DNA of 5,559 bases, from positions 1 through 5,559 of the forward strand of contig JABJBD010000118.1 of the NCBI GenBank assembly GCA_018668795.1. The letters are read 5' to 3'. Positions within the stretch are counted from its first letter, which is position 1; every line of letters begins with the position of its first letter. The position numbers were made by a program, and so were the translations under genes. This document shows positions 1-5,274 of the stretch, one piece after another. The notes beneath the pieces were generated by a model that was not told where the DNA came from, did not search any database, and was given only the letters and a program-made list of their open reading frames with translations. The stretch is from Candidatus Puniceispirillum sp. (GTDB taxonomy: Bacteria > Pseudomonadota > Alphaproteobacteria > Puniceispirillales > Puniceispirillaceae).

Positions 1-365
1 GCACTGTTTCTTCAACAACTATTGAAGGAAAATCTGGTTCAATTGTCCACGTGGTTGCTGAAGATTTTTGGCAATACCAGAAAGCACCCGAAGGATGGCC
101 TACTGTAGCCATGGCAACTTGTCATTACACTATTATGATGGCAGCGGGAGAGCAAAGTCCATTGTCGATTAATGGCATTTGCGAGTCAGTCGACCCAGAT
201 GGAGATGCCTCGGTTTGGACTGCAGCGATTGATACCAGCACCGGCATTGGAACAGGAAGTTTGGCTAGTGGTACCGGCAAATATAAAGGTGTAAAAGCTT
301 TGCCAACTTTTCAAACCACATTCCAAATTGACGCAACGCACAGCGTTTACGAATTTAAATGGTAA
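1..365 (+). CDS. 3' part of a gene for a beta-rich protein of unknown function (5' end outside window)
   Basis: The frame is open from base 3 to a TAA at 363-365 with no stop, so the gene enters from the left edge. A GTG at 51 is only an internal valine codon and has no Shine-Dalgarno site, so I do not take it as the start. About 120 residues are visible. They are rich in Thr, Ser, Gly and Val with alternating hydrophobic positions, and include a GTGKYKG motif near the C-terminus followed by an alternating strand and a final EFKW. Gly-Thr-Gly-Lys-Tyr-x-Gly turns of this kind occur in small beta-barrel proteins such as the allene-oxide-cyclase-like or dirigent-like group. That resemblance is weak and I would not assign a function. 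No transmembrane segment is visible. A signal peptide cannot be judged because the N-terminus is missing. A GC-rich hairpin lies 55 bases after the stop. Confidence 0.7.
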   Translation, partial: TVSSTTIEGKSGSIVHVVAEDFWQYQKAPEGWPTVAMATCHYTIMMAAGEQSPLSINGICESVDPDGDASVWTAAIDTSTGIGTGSLASGTGKYKGVKALPTFQTTFQIDATHSVYEFKW

Positions 366-420
366 ACAGAGGCGCAAGCAGATTTAAATTTGACAAACTT
401 TTATTATGCTAAAAACAGTT

Positions 421-454
421 GGGCGGGCAGCGCCTAATTTTTAGCTACCCGCCC
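421..454. terminator. GC-rich hairpin, possible terminator between genes
   Basis: GGGCGGG (421-427) pairs perfectly with CCCGCCC (448-454). After a single C/A mismatch the stem continues with AGC (429-431) against GCT (444-446), leaving a loop of about 12 bases. On the + strand no real T-run follows (TTCATGATTATCATT), so it would be a weak intrinsic terminator for the upstream gene. On the - strand a TTTTT follows after five bases, but no - strand gene is seen here. It may instead act as a transcript-end stabiliser or as a leader structure for the gene at 487. Confidence 0.45.
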
Positions 455-486
455 TTCATGATTATCATTATACAAAGGAATAAATT

Positions 487-816
487 ATGTCTTTAAACAA
501 TAAACTAGTTCAATCAATGTCTAATAGAAACGTAGGTGACTATCTTGACCTATTGCACGAAGATTTCGTAGCAACATTTCATAAATCTGGCGACACTTTT
601 TCTAAATCGGAATGGGCGCCTATGGTTACTGGGATGATGGAAAATGAAAAATTCATCCAAGAATCCTCCCGCTGTGTTTATGAAAATGACGATATCCTAG
701 TAATGCATACTTTTATGTCCTACCCAGATGATAGCAGAGAAGCTGTCATGTTGGTCGCCATGCTGAAAGACGGTAAAATTATCAGCATGGAAACGGGCGC
801 TACTGCCTTAGATTAA
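487..816 (+). CDS. SnoaL-like / NTF2-like small protein
   Basis: This encodes a 109-residue protein whose layout fits the NTF2-like (SnoaL-type) alpha+beta cone fold. A helical start (residues 1-24, including a DYLDLLHEDF segment) leads into a strand with FVATFHKSG. A helical middle follows (SEWAPMVTGMM), then antiparallel strands (SSRCVYENDDILVMHTFMSYPDDSREAVMLVAMLKDGKIISMETGA). The 'LHEDF' start and the 'KDGKI...E' strand near the end are typical of the family. Members include polyketide cyclases, ketosteroid-isomerase-like enzymes and many binding proteins without known activity. No catalytic set can be assigned with confidence here. The start is supported by AAGGA at 475-479, seven bases before the ATG. 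There is no signal peptide, so it is probably cytoplasmic. The next start signal (GGAGGAG, 824-830) lies just after its stop, which suggests co-transcription with the genes to the right. Confidence 0.85.
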   Translation: MSLNNKLVQSMSNRNVGDYLDLLHEDFVATFHKSGDTFSKSEWAPMVTGMMENEKFIQESSRCVYENDDILVMHTFMSYPDDSREAVMLVAMLKDGKIISMETGATALD

Positions 817-823
817 GTTTATT

Positions 824-830
824 GGAGGAG
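824..830 (+). promoter_or_regulatory. Strong Shine-Dalgarno site for the short ORF at 839
   Basis: GGAGGAG lies eight bases before the ATG at 839. It is the best ribosome binding site in the window and points at the 22-codon ORF, not directly at the barrel gene that starts at 897. Confidence 0.6.
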
Positions 831-838
831 AAACAGAA

Positions 839-907
839 ATGGCATTAGCTATGGGACTCTCCGTTCATAAAAAATCAAGAAAAATGGAGAAGAGTGATGA
901 CTGTTAA
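839..907 (+). CDS. Possible 22-residue leader peptide overlapping the next gene
   Basis: ATG at 839 opens a 22-codon frame (MALAMGLSVHKK..., ending ...KSDDC) that stops with TAA at 905-907. It sits 22 bases after the stop of the SnoaL-like gene and has a near-ideal Shine-Dalgarno site (GGAGGAG). It overlaps the first 11 bases of the downstream gene (ATG 897) in another frame. This arrangement suggests translational coupling: ribosomes finishing the short ORF would end next to the downstream start and its own GGAG (886-889). The peptide is basic in the middle (HKKSRK) and has no codon run that suggests amino-acid attenuation. I know of no family for it. Alternatively it is the remnant of an older N-terminus of the downstream gene, displaced by a frameshift, or a chance ORF. 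Confidence 0.4.
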   Translation: MALAMGLSVHKKSRKMEKSDDC

Positions 908-1271
908 TTTAGGGCAAAAGACATTTAATTTTGGATTGAAAGTACCAGCAGAAAAGGCTGCAGAGGCTGAGGCTACAATAAGAGATCATGCAAAATGGAT
1001 GCGTGAAACACACAGCTACGATAATAGCAAAATCCAGCTAGTGCACTACTATGTCTCTAAGTCAGACGAAATGGTAAATCCTGCCGCCCCTGACGAGGGG
1101 ACAACAGGAAATGTGTTATTCACTATCAATGAGGTATATGTCCAACCAGAAGGAATTGGGCAACATATGGAAGCAGGACAGCAATGGCCTCATTTCCAAA
1201 GCTTCATGGAAGTTCTGACAACCTATGGCGATATTCTCGTGCTAAATGGAGACGTCATCGAGTCCCTGTAA
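897..1271 (+). CDS. Uncharacterised dimeric alpha/beta-barrel (ABM-like) protein
   Basis: This encodes 124 residues from ATG 897. GTG 894 would add one residue, but GGAG at 886-889 is seven bases from the ATG and favours it. The sequence shows an amphipathic helix (about residues 17-37, with DHAKWMRETHS), a strand with QLVHYYVSKS, a polar loop (NPAAPDEGTTGN), a strand VLFTINEVYVQPEGIGQHM, a helix (WPHFQSFMEVLTTYG) and a last strand DILVLNGDVIESL. The 'H..WM.ETH', 'STGN..F...EVY..P.G...H' and final 'G..V..SL' pattern matches a family of small hypothetical proteins with the ferredoxin-like dimeric barrel fold of antibiotic-biosynthesis monooxygenases. Its biochemical role is unknown to me. The family resemblance is recalled, not searched. 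The start overlaps the 22-codon ORF. The frame stays open beyond the TAA into the next gene. Confidence 0.8.
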   Translation: MTVNLGQKTFNFGLKVPAEKAAEAEATIRDHAKWMRETHSYDNSKIQLVHYYVSKSDEMVNPAAPDEGTTGNVLFTINEVYVQPEGIGQHMEAGQQWPHFQSFMEVLTTYGDILVLNGDVIESL

Positions 1272-1352
1272 CGTAACCCACAGCAGGCTTGTACAAACGT
1301 TAGTTTCCAAGCATCACTAGAACTAGCTGAACATTATTTAAAAGAAAAATAC

Positions 1353-1685
1353 ATGGCCATTTTAGCAGTAGCGATTCCAATATTGCCCGGAAAATTGGAT
1401 GCTTGGAAAAGTGTAGTTCTCGACCAGATGACTGGAGAAAACAAAACCCATACAGATATGATTCGTGAGAATGCTGGTGTTCATGAACGTTCTTTTCTTC
1501 AAGAAACCCCTGACGGACACTTAGTGATTTTGACCTTCGAGGGAGCAGATCCTTTAGCTGGATGGGGAAAGATTATGGCTAACCTACCTCCAGAGTTTGC
1601 AACTGCTGCAATGGAGTTGCATGGTTTAGATGTGAATGAACCACCACCACCTCTCCCTGAGTTGATATATGATAGCAAAGCGTAA
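1353..1685 (+). CDS. Small conserved hypothetical protein with probable alpha/beta-barrel fold (DUF6176-like)
   Basis: This encodes 110 residues beginning MAILAVAIPILPGKLDAW and ending with a Pro-rich tail (EPPPPLPELIYDSKA). The features seen are a first strand, then 'PGKLDAWK' leading into a helix, then 'AGVHERSFLQETPDGHLVILTFEGADP' as paired strands, and a helix with LPPEFATAAMELHGLDV. The 'R...GVHER.FLQETP.G' pattern is shared by a group of small hypothetical proteins related to DUF6176 and monooxygenase-like barrels, some predicted to bind small aromatic ligands. No catalytic residue can be named. The ATG is chosen because the protein start fits the family. There is no good Shine-Dalgarno site (only AAAGAAAA, 1341-1348), so translation may be weak or depend on upstream ribosomes. 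The gene ends at a TAA (1683-1685) directly before an intrinsic terminator. Confidence 0.8.
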   Translation: MAILAVAIPILPGKLDAWKSVVLDQMTGENKTHTDMIRENAGVHERSFLQETPDGHLVILTFEGADPLAGWGKIMANLPPEFATAAMELHGLDVNEPPPPLPELIYDSKA

Positions 1686-1686
1686 C

Positions 1687-1717
1687 GCCCTAAACCATCT
1701 AATGAGATGGGCTTTTT
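1687..1717 (+). terminator. Intrinsic terminator after the small-gene group
   Basis: CCATCT (1695-1700) pairs with AGATGG (1705-1710) over an AATG loop, followed by GC and TTTTT (1713-1717). GCCC (1687-1690) and GGGC (1709-1712) offer an extended or alternative stem. It starts two bases after the stop codon of the 1353 gene, which marks the end of the transcription unit that probably begins near 487. Confidence 0.75.
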
Positions 1718-1726
1718 CTGTTATGC

Positions 1727-1738
1727 CAAAAGCTTTTG
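1727..1738. promoter_or_regulatory. 12-bp perfect palindrome before the DUF1330 gene
   Basis: CAAAAGCTTTTG is perfectly self-complementary and lies between the terminator and the DUF1330 start, 34 bases before the ATG. A dimeric repressor could bind here, but there is no second copy in the window and AT-rich palindromes arise by chance. Confidence 0.2.
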
Positions 1739-1772
1739 TGAGTAAATGATTTCTAAGATTGGAAGGTATATA

Positions 1773-2066
1773 ATGTCTAAAGGTTATGTAGTTGCTAACA
1801 TAAGGGTCACGGACCAAGACAGGTTTCAAGAATTCTCTGGCATGGCAGGGCCAGCCATTAAAAAATATGGTGGTAGGGTGCTTGCTCGTGGTCCAGATGC
1901 TGACAGACTTGAAGGCGATGTCAGTGGCATCGTTATGATGATTGAGTTTGAAAGCAAAGAAGCTGCAAATACATTTTATCATAGTGAAGAGTATCAAGCC
2001 GCAAAAGCTGTAAGAGAAGAATGTTCTGACACTGATTTCATGATTATAGAAGGCGTGTCTGATTAA
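1773..2066 (+). CDS. DUF1330 family protein (dimeric alpha/beta barrel)
   Basis: This encodes 97 residues from ATG 1773, giving the family-typical start MSKGYVVANIRVTD. The upstream in-frame ATG at 1746 would add nine residues that do not fit the family, whereas GGAAGG (1761-1766) sits six bases before 1773. Family marks in order are a first strand (residues 4-12), 'MAGPAIKKYGGRVLARG' (24-40), 'LEGD' (46-49), the strand IVMMIEFES (53-61), 'A..FYHSEEYQAAKAVRE' (64-82) and a C-terminal strand FMIIEGV (89-95). DUF1330 proteins are small cytoplasmic ferredoxin-like barrels without a settled biochemical function. The usual length is about 95-100 residues, so this one is complete. It lies downstream of a terminator, so it probably has its own promoter. 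It is convergent with clpB. Confidence 0.92.
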   Translation: MSKGYVVANIRVTDQDRFQEFSGMAGPAIKKYGGRVLARGPDADRLEGDVSGIVMMIEFESKEAANTFYHSEEYQAAKAVREECSDTDFMIIEGVSD

Positions 2067-2356
2067 CCTTCAGCACGCAATCTTCCACACACACCTATCC
2101 TATACTCAGAGGAAAATCAGATAGCACTTAGCTAGTCACTTACTCTGTAATGATAACAATAAGCTTCCACTGTGAAACAAACTGTGAAACATCTGTGCTC
2201 ATTGACAGTGATTCAGTAACACGTAAACTGGCAGAAACAGTGCATTTCTATTGGTAATTGTGCATCAAAGTAGCGCAGACCTACTCGCTGGTAGCACCAT
2301 CCTCCTCACATGCTAAATCAGTTCAGAATAAAAACAGTCACTCGCTTTGTTAAACG
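2067..2356. other. Gene-free region between convergent genes
   Basis: I see no convincing ORF, tRNA or strong terminator for the DUF1330 gene here. The stretch holds a tandem 12-bp repeat (2169-2192), further CACTGT/ACAGTG words at 2168-2173, 2205-2210 and 2237-2242, and a short TGGT-AGC-ACCA palindrome at 2289-2299. Near its right end lies an inverted repeat at the clpB stop. A small RNA cannot be excluded. Confidence 0.5.
2169..2192. repeat. Tandem 12-bp direct repeat
   Basis: ACTGTGAAACAA (2169-2180) is followed directly by ACTGTGAAACAT (2181-2192), with 11 of 12 bases identical. The 12-bp period is close to one helical turn, so both copies would face nearly the same side of the DNA, as in some regulator sites. 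Inverted ACAGTG words follow at 2205 and 2237. The function is unknown. Confidence 0.6.
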
Positions 2357-2366
2357 CTAAGCGTTT
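2330..2366 (-). terminator. Weak terminator candidate for clpB
   Basis: On the - strand, AAACGCT (2366-2360) and AGCGTTT (2358-2352) form an inverted repeat with a one-base centre that spans the clpB stop codon. As RNA it gives a six-pair stem with a three-base loop. An alternative stem pairs CGCTT (2363-2359) with AAGCG (2347-2343). A TTTTT (2334-2330) follows eight bases after the latter. Stems are short and the T-run is distant, so this is tentative. Confidence 0.35.
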
Positions 2367-5029
2367 CCAGCGACCGAACCATCGCCCAACATATCATCTT
2401 GATCACCAGTGCGCGTCACATCCACATTGCTCGCAATCATAACGCCATTGCTAGAAAAAGTTAGTTTACCATCCCCATCCCCATCCCCATCAACACTCAC
2501 CAGCACCGTATCGCCGTCGCCAAAGGTGCCTTTTAACAAAGCCTCAGCCAACGGGTTTTGCACCGCGTTCTGGATTACCCGTTGTAATGGCCGCGCACCA
2601 AAATGTGGATCATAGCCCTTTGCACTCAGCCATGCGACCGCAGCATCATCCAAGGTCAGGGTAATTGAGCGCTGAGCCAGACGCGCCGCCAGCGTTGCAA
2701 TTTGAATCTTGACAATTGCGCCCATGTCATCACGCGAAAGACGCCGGAACAGTAAGGTCTCGTCAAGCCGATTTAAAAATTCTGGTCTGAAGGTAGCCGC
2801 CACATCCGCCATCACCTTGCCTCGAGCATCGTCGCTGGATGCGCCATCGGGCAACTCCAGCAAATAATCCGCACCAATATTAGAGGTTAGCAAAATCATG
2901 GTATTACGGAAATCAACCCGCCGTCCTTGGCCATCAGTCAGATGACCTTCGTCAAGCACCTGTAGAAGCACATTGAAAATATCTGGATGCGCTTTTTCAA
3001 CCTCGTCGAACAAGATCACCTGATAGGGACGTCGGCGCACTGCCTCGGTCAAACTGCCGCCATCTTCATAGCCAACATAGCCAGGCGGCGCGCCAATAAG
3101 CCGTGCAACCGCGTGCTTTTCCATATATTCAGACATATCAATGCGCAAAACCGCCGCGTCATTATCAAACAGAAATGCCGCCAATGCCTTGGCCAGTTCG
3201 GTTTTACCAACGCCAGTCGGTCCCAGCATCAGAAAACTGCCCATTGGTTGATCGGGATTGGCAAGCCCTGCCCGGGCACGCCGTGTGGCATTTGCCACCG
3301 CCTTCAAAGCGGCATCTTGACCAATGATCCGCTGGCTAATGATTTTCTCCATCGCCAACAATTTTTCGCGTTCGCCTTCCAGCATCTTATCCACAGGGAT
3401 TCCTGTCCAACTACTGATGACCTCAGCAATATGCTGACTGGAAACTTCTTCGTTAACCAAATCTGATTTCGACACAGCTTCTTTTGCTGCGGCAATTTCC
3501 TGTTCCAGCCCAGGCATGATCGCATAGGTCAACTCGGCAGCTTTTTCCAAATCCCCCTCACGCTGCGCGACGTCAAGATTATGCCGCGCATCTTCAAGCG
3601 CTTGTTGCAAACGTCCAACTTCACCCATTTGCGATTTGACCTCATTCCAAGCGTCGGTCAGCTTTGCTGATTTAGCTTCAAGGTCTGCAAGCTCTTTTTC
3701 GATCGCCGAAAGACGTTTGTTCTGTGAGTCTTTACTTTCTTTAAGCAACGCGGCCTGTTCTATCTTTAGCTGGATGATATGCCGGTCTGTCCGGTCAAGA
3801 TCATCCGGCTTGCTATCTGACCGGATACGCAAATGGCTAGCCGCTTCATCCATCACATCGATGGCCTTATCGGGCAGAAAGCGCTCATTAATATAGCGAT
3901 GCGACAACCGTGCAGAAGCGATCAGCGCTTCATCAGTAATCCGCACGCCATGATGCAATTCATATTTTTCCTTGAGGCCGCGCAGAATGAAAATCGAGTC
4001 CTCAACATTCGGTTCATCAACAAAAACTGGCTGGAATCGGCGTGTAAGTGCAGCATCTTTTTCCACGTGCTGGCGATATTCATCCAATGTGGTCGCCCCG
4101 ATACAACGTAATTCACCCCTTGCCAGGGCTGGTTTCAACAAGTTCGACGCATCCATAGCACCATCACTTTTACCTGCCCCAACAAGCTGATGCATTTCAT
4201 CAATGAACAGGATTATCTCACCATCGCGATCCTGCACCTCTTTCAAGACACCTTTCAAACGTTCTTCAAATTCACCACGATATTTAGCGCCCGCAACAAG
4301 TGTGCCCATATCAAGCGATAACAGGGTTTTATTAGCTAACGCCTCAGGCACATCAAAATTAACAATGCGTTGCGCCAACCCTTCGGCAATAGCTGTCTTA
4401 CCAACACCTGGCTGGCCAATCAGAACTGGATTGTTTTTTGTCCGACGCGCCAGAATTTGAATCGCACGGCGCACTTCGGCATCACGGCCAATAACCGGAT
4501 CAAGCTTGCCACGTCGTGCCGCATCAGTCAGGTCAGTTGTATATCGTGACAAAGCATCATATGTGTCTTCGGCCCCATCATTATCGGCACTTCGCCCTTT
4601 GCGCATATCAATAATCGCACTAGCAAGCCTGTCAGCAGTAACACCTACCTTGGCGAAGATATCCTTTAGCCCGCCTTTAACCATTGCCAGAAGCAATATA
4701 TCAACTGCTATAAATTGATCTTTGAAATTTTTGGCTTCCGTCTCGGCAGCCGCCAAAATACGCGCCAGATCATTATCCATCTGTAGCTGGCCAGCACCGC
4801 TTCCTGTTACCGCAGGCATTGATGCCAAATTTGTCTCAAGCGCGGCGCGTAAAGCGGCTCCATCACCACCAGCGCGACCGATCAGGCTTCGAACCATGAC
4901 ATTGTCGTCGCCCAGCATCGCCAGCAATATATGTTCGGCTGTCAGGCGTTGATGATTAGCATTCAGAGCCGCATTCTGGCCAGCCGTCAAAGCATTGCGC
5001 ACAAGCGCAGTAAATTTATCAGTTTGCAT
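2357..5029 (-). CDS. clpB: ATP-dependent chaperone / disaggregase ClpB
   Basis: This encodes a cytoplasmic AAA+ hexamer that threads aggregated proteins through its central pore together with DnaK/DnaJ/GrpE. With ATG 5029 as start (890 residues) the domains are: N-domain with two Clp repeats (about 1-145); AAA1 with Walker A GQPGVGKT (K211), Walker B LFIDE (E278), pore-loop KYRG (Y250) and arginine fingers R330/R331; the coiled-coil M-domain (about 401-520) that separates ClpB from ClpA/ClpC; AAA2 with GPTGVGKT (K609), ILFDE (E676), pore-loop GYVG (Y651), arginine finger R754 and sensor-2 GAR (R813). With this start the key residues lie within two positions of the E. coli ones. GTG 5041, ATG 5038 and GTG 5032 are also in frame. 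AGGA (5049-5046) is seven bases from ATG 5038, so that start is a real alternative. All motifs are intact. Oddities are Q206 in Walker A, where Glu is usual, and an acidic tail of about 40 residues after the AAA2 core. Confidence 0.98.
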   Translation of the reverse strand: MQTDKFTALVRNALTAGQNAALNANHQRLTAEHILLAMLGDDNVMVRSLIGRAGGDGAALRAALETNLASMPAVTGSGAGQLQMDNDLARILAAAETEAKNFKDQFIAVDILLLAMVKGGLKDIFAKVGVTADRLASAIIDMRKGRSADNDGAEDTYDALSRYTTDLTDAARRGKLDPVIGRDAEVRRAIQILARRTKNNPVLIGQPGVGKTAIAEGLAQRIVNFDVPEALANKTLLSLDMGTLVAGAKYRGEFEERLKGVLKEVQDRDGEIILFIDEMHQLVGAGKSDGAMDASNLLKPALARGELRCIGATTLDEYRQHVEKDAALTRRFQPVFVDEPNVEDSIFILRGLKEKYELHHGVRITDEALIASARLSHRYINERFLPDKAIDVMDEAASHLRIRSDSKPDDLDRTDRHIIQLKIEQAALLKESKDSQNKRLSAIEKELADLEAKSAKLTDAWNEVKSQMGEVGRLQQALEDARHNLDVAQREGDLEKAAELTYAIMPGLEQEIAAAKEAVSKSDLVNEEVSSQHIAEVISSWTGIPVDKMLEGEREKLLAMEKIISQRIIGQDAALKAVANATRRARAGLANPDQPMGSFLMLGPTGVGKTELAKALAAFLFDNDAAVLRIDMSEYMEKHAVARLIGAPPGYVGYEDGGSLTEAVRRRPYQVILFDEVEKAHPDIFNVLLQVLDEGHLTDGQGRRVDFRNTMILLTSNIGADYLLELPDGASSDDARGKVMADVAATFRPEFLNRLDETLLFRRLSRDDMGAIVKIQIATLAARLAQRSITLTLDDAAVAWLSAKGYDPHFGARPLQRVIQNAVQNPLAEALLKGTFGDGDTVLVSVDGDGDGDGKLTFSSNGVMIASNVDVTRTGDQDDMLGDGSVAGNA
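2470..2493. repeat. Hexanucleotide simple repeat inside clpB
   Basis: About four units of ATCCCC (with edges) lie in the clpB 3' region and read on the - strand as alternating GAT and GGG/GGT codons, giving Asp-Gly repeats (residues about 847-854). Because the unit is six bases, gain or loss of a unit changes protein length by two residues without a frameshift. Confidence 0.75.
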
Positions 5030-5038
5030 CACACACAT

Positions 5039-5060
5039 CACCCTTTCCTAAAAAGTGGGT
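5039..5060 (-). promoter_or_regulatory. clpB ribosome-binding-site hairpin, candidate fourU-like RNA thermometer
   Basis: The transcript directly before the clpB start carries UUUUU (5054-5050) followed by AGGAAAGGG (5049-5041). CACUUUUU (5057-5050) can pair with AAAGGGUG (5046-5039): eight pairs, two of them G-U, around an AGG loop. An alternative register pairs ACCC (5060-5057) with GGGU (5043-5040) and UUU with AAA. Either form hides the AAAGGG part of the ribosome binding site behind a weak U-rich stem, as in fourU thermometers of heat-shock genes. This is inference from base pairing only. Confidence 0.4.
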
Positions 5061-5068
5061 TGCCTTTA

Positions 5069-5116
5069 ACTGTGGACTGTCTGGCAAAAAATGGACACAG
5101 TAATCGGTGGCCAGAC
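5069..5116 (-). promoter_or_regulatory. Possible H-type pseudoknot in the clpB leader
   Basis: Read on the - strand, GTCTGGC (5116-5110) is perfectly complementary to GCCAGAC (5085-5079), and ACTGTG (5101-5096) to CACAGT (5074-5069). The two pairs interleave, with connecting segments of 8, 9 and 4 bases, which is the topology of an H-type pseudoknot. It lies about 20 bases upstream of the clpB ribosome binding site. The two stems could also be alternatives to each other. Stems of six and seven pairs this close may still be chance. Confidence 0.35.
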
Positions 5117-5152
5117 TTCGGCAACATCCTCGTTTATGACTTCATGATTAAG

Positions 5153-5181
5153 ACATAGGAATATGCTATTCATAATTCAAT
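5153..5181 (-). promoter_or_regulatory. Candidate RpoH-like (heat-shock) promoter for clpB
   Basis: On the - strand, ATTGAA (5181-5176) resembles the -35 CTTGAA and CCTATGT (5159-5153) fits the -10 form CYTATNT reported for alphaproteobacterial RpoH promoters. TTGAAT and CCTATGT are 15 bases apart. Transcription would begin near 5145 and give a leader of about 115 bases that contains the structures at 5116-5039. The same sequence also fits a weak housekeeping promoter (TTGAAT, 17 bases, TATGTC). It is a pattern match only. Confidence 0.4.
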
Positions 5182-5206
5182 ATTTGTACTGTCATTTATC
5201 TTCTAT

Positions 5207-5234
5207 CTTGCGCATGAAATCTTGCCTATGATGG
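5207..5234 (+). promoter_or_regulatory. Candidate promoter for the MFS transporter gene
   Basis: CTTGCGC (5207-5213), eleven bases, then CCTATGATGG (5225-5234) resembles a heat-shock-type promoter. TATGAT (5227-5232) is also a good housekeeping -10, but no -35 lies at 17 bases. Transcription would start near 5239, leaving a leader of about 36 bases. Tentative. Confidence 0.3.
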
Positions 5235-5274
5235 CGCAACTTACTGGTTTTCAGGCATCAAACGAACATTACCC

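Noticed and set aside
51..53. GTG as the start of the first gene
   Set aside because: The frame is open to the window edge and there is no Shine-Dalgarno site before it.
186..377. 63-codon - strand ORF
   Set aside because: It is antisense to the partial gene at the left edge and has no supporting start signal.
390..410. TTGACA (390-395) as a -35 box for the 487 gene
   Set aside because: The hexamer is perfect, but the TATTAT and TATGCT boxes that follow are only 6 and 9 bases away, and nothing suitable lies at 16-18 bases.
1746..1772. Upstream ATG as start of the DUF1330 gene
   Set aside because: The extra nine residues do not fit the family, and the Shine-Dalgarno site GGAAGG falls inside this extension at the right distance for 1773.
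1626..1997. 123-codon - strand ORF across the 1353 and 1773 genes
   Set aside because: It is antisense to two supported genes and to a terminator, with no recognisable protein features.
2987..3466. 159-codon open frame antisense to clpB, plus several other antisense ORFs of 68-92 codons between 2409 and 5158
   Set aside because: They lie opposite an intact, strongly conserved clpB, show no family features, and are expected shadows of its codon usage.
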